A stretch of DNA of 64,000 nt from DSWT01 sp035373625 (GTDB lineage Bacteria > Chloroflexota > Anaerolineae > B4-G1 > SLSP01): contig DAOSNS010000013.1 of the NCBI GenBank assembly GCA_035373625.1, positions 31,244-95,243 of the forward strand. The letters are read 5' to 3'. The notes beneath the pieces were generated by a model, which had not been told where the DNA came from, did not search any database, and worked only from the letters and a program-made list of their open reading frames with translations. Numbering within the stretch: the first letter of the stretch is position 1; each line of letters starts with the position of its first letter. Below, piece after piece: positions 16,259 to 24,854 of the stretch. Both the position numbers and the translations under genes were made by a program.

Positions 16259-17488
16259 TCAACCTTCCTCAAATACCAGGGTCAACTGGGCAAAGCGCAC
16301 CAGGTCGCCCGAATGGAGGCGCACGGGACGGCGGGGCAACAACCGCACTTCGTTCAAGTAAGTGCCGTTCGTGCTCTGCAAATCCTCCAAAAACCAGCCT
16401 TCCGAGCGACGCAACAACCGTGCGTGATGGCGCGATACGCCGGCCGAGCCACCGCCATAGGGTTGCAGGTCAACATCGGGGGGCTGCGCCAGCATGGGGT
16501 CCACCCGCCCGATCAAAACCTCATCGCGGAGGGGGATCGAAAGCGCCACGCCGGATGTGGCGATAAACAAGCGTGGACCGGCCATACGCCCCTGCGCATC
16601 CAACCGCATGGTCACCATACGCGTGGTCACCGGTGGTTCGGATAACAGCGCAGCACGCTTCACCTGTTCCCATACCCGCTTCAGATCGCTGACGAACATG
16701 TCCATCGTGGCATAGCGCGCGGCCAGGTCGTGCTCCAAAGCCCGCAGGAGCACAGTTTGCAGGGATGGCGAGATGTCCGGATTCAAAGTACACGGAGGTG
16801 TGGGCGACTCGTACATCCGCATCAACGTAGATTCAGCAGTAGAATCGCTCTTAAAAGGCAACTGCCCGGTTAAAAGCTCGTACAACACAACGCCCAAACT
16901 GTAAACATCAGTACGATAGTCCACCTCCGTGCCGGCAATCTGCTCCGGCGACAGATACGACACCGTCCCCAAAACGGAGCCGGGCTGCGTCAGTTTTTGC
17001 GGCGCGTCCACCACTTTAATCAGCCCAAAGTCACCCAGCAGAGGCCAGTCGGGTCGCGCCAACAGGATATTGCCGGGCTTGACGTCGCGGTGGATAATGC
17101 CCTTGGAGTGGGCGTAGGCCAGCGCATCCCCTACCGGCACGATCAACGATAGCGACTCTTCGCATCCCAGCGGCAAGCCACTGCGCATACGCTCCTTCAG
17201 TGAACCACCCTCCACATATTCCATCACAATAAAAGCATACCCCTGATCCTCGCCGTAATCGTGAATGTTGAGGATGTTGGGATGCCGCAGATTGGCAACA
17301 GCATGGGCTTCGCGGCGAAAACGTTGTAGAAATGAATACCCACCGGCCGCCTGGATGTCCAGCACTTTGACCGCTACCCAACGCTCCAACTGCGGTTGAA
17401 AGGCGCGGTAGACAACCGCCGCCCCACCCTGTCCGATAGCTTCTGCCAGTTGATATCCACCAATCGTTCGCCCGCTCAAATCCCCCAT
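16259..17488 (-). CDS. Serine/threonine protein kinase with C-terminal FHA domain
   Basis: Residues about 8-285 are a Hanks-type kinase with all catalytic features: glycine loop GQGGAAVVY, Lys41 (VAVKVL), HRDVKPGN (His133-Arg134-Asp135) and DFG (Asp153). The C-terminal 90 residues form an FHA domain with the phosphothreonine-binding signature IGR...SRHHARL and the terminal STNGTYLN. No membrane helix is present, so the kinase is cytosolic. This differs from PknB-type kinases with extracellular sensors. The ATG is preceded by GGAGG and lies 24 bases after the stop of the LysM protein gene. The nearby PP2C phosphatase is the natural antagonist. Fusion of the FHA domain to the kinase suggests it recruits its own or its partners' phosphothreonines. 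Confidence 0.93.
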   Translation of the reverse strand: MGDLSGRTIGGYQLAEAIGQGGAAVVYRAFQPQLERWVAVKVLDIQAAGGYSFLQRFRREAHAVANLRHPNILNIHDYGEDQGYAFIVMEYVEGGSLKERMRSGLPLGCEESLSLIVPVGDALAYAHSKGIIHRDVKPGNILLARPDWPLLGDFGLIKVVDAPQKLTQPGSVLGTVSYLSPEQIAGTEVDYRTDVYSLGVVLYELLTGQLPFKSDSTAESTLMRMYESPTPPCTLNPDISPSLQTVLLRALEHDLAARYATMDMFVSDLKRVWEQVKRAALLSEPPVTTRMVTMRLDAQGRMAGPRLFIATSGVALSIPLRDEVLIGRVDPMLAQPPDVDLQPYGGGSAGVSRHHARLLRRSEGWFLEDLQSTNGTYLNEVRLLPRRPVRLHSGDLVRFAQLTLVFEEG

Positions 17489-17512
17489 AATGCCTCCACA
17501 AACACAAAATTT

Positions 17513-19135
17513 TCAGGATGAAAGTCCCAACGCCTGCCGAAAATCTGCCAGATGTTGGGCGACGCCCTCAAAATCGCCGCGCAACAGGGCGAGACGCGCG
17601 GCTTCGATCGCTTTATAGGCTGCCATTTGCTCCGGCGTTCCGGTGAAGTCGGTGAACAGCAGCGCGCGCGCTTTCCCCACCTCCTCGACGGCAGCCACCA
17701 ACGTCTTCGGTGCGAACGGAAGCACAACCCTATCCGCCTGAAGTTGCGCCAGCCAATCTTGTTCCAGCGTCGCCAGGGATTTTCCATACACGTTTTTGTA
17801 ATCCCCATCGGCATAGACCAGGTCAAACTTCTCTGCGCCGTATGTGACGATCAAATACTGTACGAAACACCCCGCCGCATAGGAGTTCGGCAAATCCAGC
17901 ACCGGGTCTTCAAAACGCAAATCGGTTGTCAAGCGCGGCAACTTTCCGACTTTGCGATAAGCCGCACAGAATGTGGTCAAAGGCATATGATCAGAATCCA
18001 CAATCAGGGACATGCCCATATAAGTCGCCACACCCTCGCGCAACAGCGGCGGCGCCGACCGCCCGAGCATGTTCCACGTGAGCATAGACGTCAGTTGATA
18101 GGTCACGAGATACCTTTGATCTGCCAGGTCTCCTGTGCCGTCATGCACAAAGAACACCTGGCGCACCGCCGGAGCGGTGTACCCGCGCCGGGCAGTGTAC
18201 GGAGCAGCCAAAGGACTCCCGGCGACGTAAACATTGAAGGTGTCAGTAAAGGTGATCTGCAAACGGCTCTCAATGTGTCCCAATGCCCGCGAGACCAGCG
18301 ACTCCACGCTGCCGAGATTCCACGCCGGGTAAGTGTTGGGGGCGTAATTGATCGTGAAACGCGGCGTGACGCGCCTCCCAGGATATGCCCCCGCCAGGTA
18401 GCCTTCCACGATGGCCGGTGTCCAGAGTGGTGCCGCCACGGTCGGCGTCGGGGTGACGGTCGCCGTGGGCGACGGCGTCACCGTTGAGGATGGCGTGACC
18501 GTTGTGGTGAGCGACACGGTCGCCGTCGGAGATTGTCCGGGTTGCGGGATGGTCAACGATTCTCCAACACGGATGATGTCCGAGACCAGGTTGTTGGCTG
18601 CCTTGATTTCGGCGACGGTGACGCCATATTTCTGTGCAAGTCCGCTTAATGTATCGCCGGCCTGTACTTTGTGGACAATCTGGTTGCCGGGCGCCACCGC
18701 AGTCGCGGTAGGCGTCAACGTCAAAAGTGCGATGGCGTTTTCATCCAGGGGAATAAGCAGCTCTTGATCCGGGTAAATGAGGTCATTTTGCAGGTTGTTG
18801 GCGGCCATAAGCGCGTCGAGCGAGATGTTGAAGCGGTAAGCGATGACGGAAAGGACATCCCCGGCTTTCACGGTATAGGTTATGTATTCGATAACCGGCG
18901 TTGCGGTAGGTGAAGGTTCGAGCGATGGCGTTGGCGAGGGCAACACCATCGTCTCCGGCGATTGCGCTGCCGTAGGCAACACCACAAAGGTCGCCGTGAC
19001 CCCAGGCTCAGATGTGGGTTCGGGAGATGGACGCAACAACAGGAACACGGCGAGCAGCACAAACAGCCCCACGCCGACCCCCGCGCCTATGCCAACGATG
19101 ATATCCTTACGATGGATAGATTTTTTCTCTAACAT
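17513..19135 (-). CDS. Membrane-anchored LysM protein with degenerate peptidase-MA-like domain
   Basis: The 540-residue protein has one N-terminal membrane helix (about residues 13-34), a Pro/Thr linker, two LysM domains (about 86-130 and 154-198) and a second Thr/Pro linker. Its C-terminal domain (about 235-530) resembles peptidase-MA/gluzincin proteins. In that fold the zinc motif HExxH should lie in the helix before LLREGVATY. Here the helix reads YQLTS (residues 346-350), so both His and the catalytic Glu are absent. The start is set at 19135 because GGAGGAG sits seven bases upstream; it overlaps the end of the phosphatase gene by 29 bases. LysM domains suggest peptidoglycan or glycan binding outside the cell. 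Confidence 0.8.
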   Translation of the reverse strand: MLEKKSIHRKDIIVGIGAGVGVGLFVLLAVFLLLRPSPEPTSEPGVTATFVVLPTAAQSPETMVLPSPTPSLEPSPTATPVIEYITYTVKAGDVLSVIAYRFNISLDALMAANNLQNDLIYPDQELLIPLDENAIALLTLTPTATAVAPGNQIVHKVQAGDTLSGLAQKYGVTVAEIKAANNLVSDIIRVGESLTIPQPGQSPTATVSLTTTVTPSSTVTPSPTATVTPTPTVAAPLWTPAIVEGYLAGAYPGRRVTPRFTINYAPNTYPAWNLGSVESLVSRALGHIESRLQITFTDTFNVYVAGSPLAAPYTARRGYTAPAVRQVFFVHDGTGDLADQRYLVTYQLTSMLTWNMLGRSAPPLLREGVATYMGMSLIVDSDHMPLTTFCAAYRKVGKLPRLTTDLRFEDPVLDLPNSYAAGCFVQYLIVTYGAEKFDLVYADGDYKNVYGKSLATLEQDWLAQLQADRVVLPFAPKTLVAAVEEVGKARALLFTDFTGTPEQMAAYKAIEAARLALLRGDFEGVAQHLADFRQALGLSS

Positions 19136-20858
19136 GGTCATGCTCCTCCGTGACGTTCCCGGCAGCAAGCTGCACAACCACCACGCTGATATTGTCCGTC
19201 CCGCCGGCGACGTTGGCGGCCTCGACCAACCGCTCGCAGGCCACCTGAGGAGAGGGGGACTCGCGCCATATCTGCCAGATTTGGGCATCGGTGAGCATAC
19301 CGCTCAGCCCATCCGAACACAACAGCAACGCTTCGCCGGGCGCAAGCACTTGCTCGAACAGATCAAACTCCGGCCTGGGTTTATCACCCACCGCCCGATA
19401 GATGACGTTACGGCGGGGATGTACGCGCGCTTCCTGCGCCGTGATGTGCCCGATCGCCACAAGCCGTTCGACAAGCGAATGGTCTGTGGTGATTTGCATC
19501 GCTCCATCCGCCGCCAGCCAATAGGCGCGGCTATCGCCCATATTGGCAATGGTCATATACGCGCCGGTCGCCAGCGCCAGCACCAACGTGCTCCCCATAT
19601 CGTTGGAAGCGGCCTTGCGCTGCGTATAAACCGCCTGATTGACCGCCAACAAAGCCTGTTCCAGCCAGACCCGCGCAGGAAACAGGATGCTCTTATCGGT
19701 CAAAATATCCAGCTTTTGCGCTTCTTCGATAAGCACGTTGATGATCAAATGACTGGCAACGTCACCGGCCGCCTGCCCCCCTATTCCGTCGGCAACGGCA
19801 AACACGCCCACCGGCGCCCCAAACGCCGGAAGGCGATCGGTACAGTCAAGCGCCAGCACGCTATCTTCATTGAGGACGCGCGCCCGTCCCACATCGCTCA
19901 GACACCCCACCTGCAAACGCACATTCTGTTGCGCGCGCAGGCGATACAAAGCCTGCTCCAGGGACGTCGCCAGCGTCTCGGCATCCACTGCCGTTTCCCG
20001 GACGCCCGCAAGAGAAGCCGCCACATCCGCAAGCGGCGGAACATCTTGAAATGCCGTAGATGTCCCTTGTAACCAGTTCAACATCACCTGCGCCAACGCC
20101 TGCACATTCCCGGTGAAGGCGTTTTCGTCTCCGGCCAGAGGGATGACATTATCCACACACACAAAACTGATGTTTTTATTATCGGAGACAATGTGAGCTT
20201 CGTCAACATGCCGCAGCACAACACCCCGCTGATGCAAGTACGCCAGGCCCTGCGCCAGCATAATCCCCTGTTGGAGCAGCTTATCGGGCGAAAGCGGACC
20301 TCTTCCCGCAGTATGGCTGACGAACGGCTCGACGCAATAATAGCGCGGCGTGCCGGATGTCGTTTCCATAAAAGTATCCAGCGGCAAGAGCAAAGCGGGA
20401 TGGGAAAGGCGCATGGCCATCAATTGGTTAGATTCATTCCAGGCCCGCGCGTCCACCATCTCGCGCACCCGAAATCTGGGGTAAACGAGAGTAACATCGC
20501 TCAAATCCGCCCCACAACGCGCGCAATTGCGCATCTCATCACTCTCGATGGGCGCGCCGCAATGGGAGCACCGACTGATCGGCGTGGTGCCACAAACCAC
20601 ATATTCGTTCGCCGTCTCCGATGTCGCGTGGATTTTAAGGATGCGGTAACGTCCGTTGTTAAGCAATGTCTCTTCCGGCAACACCGGCAAAACCGGCGCA
20701 GTGGATGTAGAAATGGAAATCGCTACCGGTTTCTCAACGCGACGCCGCCGGTAAAAGAGCACCAGGAGAACGACGATGAGAAGGAGCGCAGCAATCACCC
20801 CCAGTCCCGCTATGAGCGTACCGGGATTTTCCGGCCATCGGATGGGTAGAACCAACAT
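19107..20858 (-). CDS. Membrane-anchored pseudokinase-PP2C phosphatase with zinc ribbon
   Basis: A single N-terminal helix (about residues 15-37) is followed by a kinase-like region that starts LLNNGRYRIL. It is interrupted by a zinc ribbon (CSHC...CARC). The kinase-like C-lobe has the helix AQGLAYLHQRGVV, but the expected HRDLKPxN reads RHVDEAHIV and DFG reads VDN, so it should be inactive. The C-terminal 240 residues are a full PP2C domain: GRARVLNEDS, VADGIGGQAAGDVAS, GDSRAYWL, CSDGLSGML and TDNISVVVV, with all metal-binding Asps. The ATG at 20858 follows the upstream stop; a TTG at 20864 is an alternative. It is likely the phosphatase that opposes the FHA kinase. Confidence 0.88.
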   Translation of the reverse strand: MLVLPIRWPENPGTLIAGLGVIAALLLIVVLLVLFYRRRRVEKPVAISISTSTAPVLPVLPEETLLNNGRYRILKIHATSETANEYVVCGTTPISRCSHCGAPIESDEMRNCARCGADLSDVTLVYPRFRVREMVDARAWNESNQLMAMRLSHPALLLPLDTFMETTSGTPRYYCVEPFVSHTAGRGPLSPDKLLQQGIMLAQGLAYLHQRGVVLRHVDEAHIVSDNKNISFVCVDNVIPLAGDENAFTGNVQALAQVMLNWLQGTSTAFQDVPPLADVAASLAGVRETAVDAETLATSLEQALYRLRAQQNVRLQVGCLSDVGRARVLNEDSVLALDCTDRLPAFGAPVGVFAVADGIGGQAAGDVASHLIINVLIEEAQKLDILTDKSILFPARVWLEQALLAVNQAVYTQRKAASNDMGSTLVLALATGAYMTIANMGDSRAYWLAADGAMQITTDHSLVERLVAIGHITAQEARVHPRRNVIYRAVGDKPRPEFDLFEQVLAPGEALLLCSDGLSGMLTDAQIWQIWRESPSPQVACERLVEAANVAGGTDNISVVVVQLAAGNVTEEHDHVREKIYPS

Positions 20859-20860
20859 TT

Positions 20861-23800
20861 TCAAGCACCTCTCAATCGCTGCAAAGAAGCCAGGAGTGCC
20901 ACCATATACGTCGCCCGCGCGCGGACCTGCTGGCCTTCCTGGTCGGGGGAACGCGCGGCAAGCGCGACGGCGCGGTTGGCCCAGACACGCGCTTTCTCAT
21001 AATCCTGACGCCGCCGATAAAGGCCGGCACCGATCAAATACAGCCGCGCACCGCTCAACATGGACTCAACGCCGGGCAGGGACAATCCGCGCTCGACCAC
21101 GGTCAGGGCGCGCGCGTACTCCCCCTGCGCTTCCAGGACGATGGCCTCATGGCAATCGAGATCCGCCGTTTTGGCCACATCCTCAGGCGCGGTTGGCTCT
21201 GCCGGCAACATCGCGCGCGCCGCATGGAGATGGGCTAACGCTTCCTCGTAGGCCCCGAAACTGGTTAGCGTATCCCCCAGGAGATGATGCGCCTCAAAAC
21301 GCGCCTGCGGCACGGCCAGCCCACCGGCATCCGCGGCTTCCAACACACGTTCAAGGGCCTGCCGCGCCTGTTCCGCCAGATATGAACGGACGGCCTGGCG
21401 TCCCAGTTCCAGATTCGCCTCCACCGCCCGTTCCCACAGGCGCGCCTCAAAAGCGTGGTAGGCCAGCAAAGTGAGCCAGTTCGGCGCGGCCCGCTCACGG
21501 TAAGTCCCCAGATATTCGGTCAAACGTTGATGGATGAGGCGCTGCACCCGCTGGGATAATCCGCGATAGGCGACTTCGCGTACCAGCGGTTGCCGAAACA
21601 TCAGGATTTCGGAAGTCGTGGCGTGCGGCACCAGGCCAAAGGGTGAGAGTTGCGGAATCCGCCGGCGCACCATTGTGTCGCTTTCTTCGCCATAGGCAGC
21701 GACCAACGTGGGCACCGTCATTTCGTCGCCGACTGCCGCCGCAGCGCGCAGCAGGTGACGGTCCGGCGGCGCGAGCTGATCAATGCGGCTCTGAATCAGG
21801 CCGTAAACCATATCGGGCAGAGGAAAGTCCTCCAACGAGCCGGTCAATTCCCAGGCATGGTCGCGCCGCCGCAAAACGCCGGAGTTGATCAAAGCGCGCA
21901 CGGCTTCTGTGGCAAACAGGGGCAGGCCACTGCTGCGTTCTGCCACCCAATGGATCACCTCCGGTGGCAAGGGCATATCTTCAAAGAGGCGTTGCACCAG
22001 GGCTTGCATGGCATGGCTGCTCAACGCCCCGAGCGGTAAATCCATGACCCGCTCGCCGACCGGCCAGCGGCGCAACACGACAGGTTCATCTCGATACGTC
22101 GCCACGATCATCAACGGCGCATCCAGCGGCGTTTGTACCAGCACGTCCAACAGTTCCAACGAGGCCGGGGACATCCAATGCACGTTGTCGAGAATCAGCA
22201 CGCGCGGTTGTTCCTGCGCGGCGCGCAACCACACTTCCAGCAATGTGGATTGACGCTGCATATCGCGCATGGTCGGCGCCAGCGCCAGCACGTCCGCCGA
22301 AGGCTCCACCGTCAGCCCCATCAACGGGGCGATGAGCGCGGCCCAGGTATCCACGCCGTAATGCGCCAGCACCGTGAGCAATTTCTCCTGGCGCATCTCC
22401 GGCGGCAGCGTCTCCAGACCAAACAACGACGTCAGTGCATCGCCCCATCCGGCAAAGGGCAAGTGTTCCGCATACGAGGGTGTGACGCCCATGTGTACGG
22501 CAAAACCCTTTTGCGCCGCGAGGCGGGTCAATTCCTGAACCAGGTGGCTTTTGCCGACACCGGCCCCGCCGTGCAACAACACCACATGCGATTCACCTGT
22601 CTGCACCTCTTCAAGAACACGAGAGAGCTGGGTCAGTTCTTCATCCCGCCCCACAAGGGTAATGTCCGCGGTCGGGGCGCCCAGGAAGATCTGCCGCAAT
22701 CCACGTACAATGAAGGGTGTTAGAGGTTCGGTCTTGCCCTTAAAATAGGTCGGCGCGCCGAATTCGCCGACGACGCGGCGGGCAACGGCAGGGTGGTGCG
22801 AGGTGTTCGGCCCCAGCCAAATCTCGCCGGGACGACAACGGTACATCAGCCGGGCCGCCAGGTTCACTTCGTCTCCCATGACAGTGTATTCACGCCGTTG
22901 TGTCGTCCCTACATCGCCGGCGAAGACATAGCCGGTGTTGATGCCCAGGCCAAGCGTCCCACCGAACATTTCCTGCAATTCCAGGGCCGCCAGCACGGCC
23001 CGCAGAGGATCGTCTTCATGGGCACGCGGCGCACCGAAAAGCGCCATGAGATACGGACCGGTCGGCGAGACGGTGATTTTGTTCACAATGCCATCGTAAC
23101 GGTGAATGGCATCGCGGATCTGAATGAAAATGCGGTTGGGTTCTTCAACCGCTGCCTGTAACCGTTCTTCATCCCCCCAGTAAGGCATGAGATCGGGTAA
23201 GTTGGCGATAGAGAGCATGAGCACCGTCACCCAACGGCGCTCGCTGCCGGTACGGATTCTGTCCAGCGTGGGAGCAGCGACAAGGCGTTCCAGGAGGCGC
23301 GGCGCCAGATAGGGGGTCAACGCATCCAGACGAGAAAGGAGCCACAGAAGCAGTTCGTTGTCTTCCAATTGCGGAGGACGGGGAAGCGCCATCACACCAT
23401 GCGCGGAAGGGGTTTGCTTCAGCGCCAACACTTGAAACAGATCTTCGCCGAGGGCCACACATTCTACCTGGCCTTGACATGCGCGTAGGGTACTGATGTC
23501 GAGGACGGTTTCTGCGGGCGGCGCTGCTGACTGGGCACGGCCCATCGTGGCCAGCGGTGGCCCCAACGGCAGCAGTTCGCGGCCCGCGTGATCTCCAAGC
23601 CCCAGGCCGATCATCTGCCCGCTGCCCAATCCTATGGCGACGCGCAGCGGGAAGCGTCCCAATGAGGTTTCGACTTCGCCCATCTGCGCCTTCATGGTCG
23701 CCTGCACCTCAAGCGCCGCCGCCACGGCCCGCAAGGCGTGCTGTTCCCCCTGGAAGAGCACCATGCCGGCATCGCCGCCGAACTTTTGCAGGTCGCCGCC

Positions 23801-24148
23801 ATACTGAGCCGTGATGCGAATGAGGATTTCCAGGAAACGATTGACCAGCTCGGTCAGTTCTTCGGTGCCGGCATCGGATCCGACTTGCGAGAAACGCTCT
23901 GCCAGCGGTGTGAAGCCGTCAATGTCGGCGAACATGGCCGTGCCTTCCAGCGAAAGCCCCATCGGTCCGACCGTCGGCGATTCCAGGAGCGGGACTGCGA
24001 CGATCATGGGAATATAGGCGGTCACCACTTCCAGGAGATCGCGCAAATAGAGCAGCAGTGAGGGGTGATAATACAACAGACGGTTCAGCCAGTGGGTGAG
24101 CGGTCCCTCTTGCTCGGCTTGCTTGAGAAAACCCGACGCAATATTCAT
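20861..24148 (-). CDS. Soluble-adenylyl-cyclase-like protein: two class III cyclase domains, AAA ATPase and TPR tail
   Basis: The 1,095-residue protein has cyclase domain 1 at about residues 68-215 and cyclase domain 2 at about 303-450. An AAA/STAND ATPase follows at about 495-760, with Walker A GGAGVGKS (527-534) and Walker B LILDN, and the remainder is helical repeats. Domain 1 keeps both metal-binding Asps (Asp75 in FADIDGFT, Asp126 in GGDAG) but lacks the Asn-Arg pair. Domain 2 has lost the Asps (LSIANL, SPTGPY) but keeps Asn429 and Arg433 in NLAAR. Together they could form one composite active site, as in mammalian soluble adenylyl cyclase (ADCY10), which has the same domain order. The ATG is preceded by AGGGAGC. 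Cyclic AMP as product is inferred. It is the first gene of the signalling operon. Confidence 0.88.
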   Translation of the reverse strand: MNIASGFLKQAEQEGPLTHWLNRLLYYHPSLLLYLRDLLEVVTAYIPMIVAVPLLESPTVGPMGLSLEGTAMFADIDGFTPLAERFSQVGSDAGTEELTELVNRFLEILIRITAQYGGDLQKFGGDAGMVLFQGEQHALRAVAAALEVQATMKAQMGEVETSLGRFPLRVAIGLGSGQMIGLGLGDHAGRELLPLGPPLATMGRAQSAAPPAETVLDISTLRACQGQVECVALGEDLFQVLALKQTPSAHGVMALPRPPQLEDNELLLWLLSRLDALTPYLAPRLLERLVAAPTLDRIRTGSERRWVTVLMLSIANLPDLMPYWGDEERLQAAVEEPNRIFIQIRDAIHRYDGIVNKITVSPTGPYLMALFGAPRAHEDDPLRAVLAALELQEMFGGTLGLGINTGYVFAGDVGTTQRREYTVMGDEVNLAARLMYRCRPGEIWLGPNTSHHPAVARRVVGEFGAPTYFKGKTEPLTPFIVRGLRQIFLGAPTADITLVGRDEELTQLSRVLEEVQTGESHVVLLHGGAGVGKSHLVQELTRLAAQKGFAVHMGVTPSYAEHLPFAGWGDALTSLFGLETLPPEMRQEKLLTVLAHYGVDTWAALIAPLMGLTVEPSADVLALAPTMRDMQRQSTLLEVWLRAAQEQPRVLILDNVHWMSPASLELLDVLVQTPLDAPLMIVATYRDEPVVLRRWPVGERVMDLPLGALSSHAMQALVQRLFEDMPLPPEVIHWVAERSSGLPLFATEAVRALINSGVLRRRDHAWELTGSLEDFPLPDMVYGLIQSRIDQLAPPDRHLLRAAAAVGDEMTVPTLVAAYGEESDTMVRRRIPQLSPFGLVPHATTSEILMFRQPLVREVAYRGLSQRVQRLIHQRLTEYLGTYRERAAPNWLTLLAYHAFEARLWERAVEANLELGRQAVRSYLAEQARQALERVLEAADAGGLAVPQARFEAHHLLGDTLTSFGAYEEALAHLHAARAMLPAEPTAPEDVAKTADLDCHEAIVLEAQGEYARALTVVERGLSLPGVESMLSGARLYLIGAGLYRRRQDYEKARVWANRAVALAARSPDQEGQQVRARATYMVALLASLQRLRGA

Positions 24149-24244
24149 GACGCTCCCTGGAAAATTAAGGATTGGGGATTAAGATACCACCCAATTCCTG
24201 GTCCTCAATCCCCGGTTCCTGAATGAGTTAAACGGTTATCGTGC

Positions 24245-24832
24245 TTATGGATGCTTGTAGGTGCCCATCAGTTCTGTTTCCGCCAGGATATGCCCTTGCA
24301 TTGCGGCCAGCAGGCGACGCTGTGTGGCGTCACCTTCCACACTGAGAAGGGTATCCAGCGCGTACAGTTTGAAGAAATAGCGATGCGTGCCGCTCGGAGG
24401 GCAGGGGCCGCCGTAATTGGAGCGCCCCCAACTGTTCTTGCCGTGGACGCCGCCGGACAGGCCGGCATCGTCCACAACCCCTTCCGACAAACTGCGCACC
24501 TCGGCGGGGATGTTGTAGGCCACCCAATGCACCCACGTTCCCGTAGGCGCATCGGGATCGGTGACGATGAGCGCGAAACTTTGCGTTCCGGCCGGCGGCT
24601 CCGTCCACGACAACGGGGGCGATTTATCAAGGCCATCGCAGGTGTACGCGGCCGGGATGGCTTCACCGCGCGCGAAGGCCGAACTGGTCAACAAGAAGGC
24701 AGCCGTTGCCTCTGTCGCAACAGGCGCAGTCGGGGCCGGAGGCGACGACACCGGTGTTTCTCCCCGCTGACACCCCAACAGGCTCACAAGCGTCACACAT
24801 CCCACGAGCGCAACAAGTACGCGCGTTTTCAT
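24245..24832 (-). CDS. PEBP-family (YbhB/YbcL-like) lipoprotein
   Basis: The 195-residue protein has a lipoprotein signal peptide ending LVSLLGC and then a phosphatidylethanolamine-binding-protein fold. The family motifs are present: SPPLSWTEPPAGTQSFALIVTDPDAPTG, WVHWVAYNIPAEV, the GVHGKNSWGRSNYGGPCPPSGTHRYFFKLYAL block and the C-terminal helix with ILAETELMGTY. The ATG at 24832 gives a normal signal peptide; a TTG at 24868 would add a charged extension overlapping the upstream gene. It lies immediately downstream of the DsbA-cyclophilin gene, so it may belong to the same transcript. Ligand unknown. Confidence 0.88.
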   Translation of the reverse strand: MKTRVLVALVGCVTLVSLLGCQRGETPVSSPPAPTAPVATEATAAFLLTSSAFARGEAIPAAYTCDGLDKSPPLSWTEPPAGTQSFALIVTDPDAPTGTWVHWVAYNIPAEVRSLSEGVVDDAGLSGGVHGKNSWGRSNYGGPCPPSGTHRYFFKLYALDTLLSVEGDATQRRLLAAMQGHILAETELMGTYKHP

Positions 24833-24854
24833 CCACCTTTGCCCTTTACTCTTC

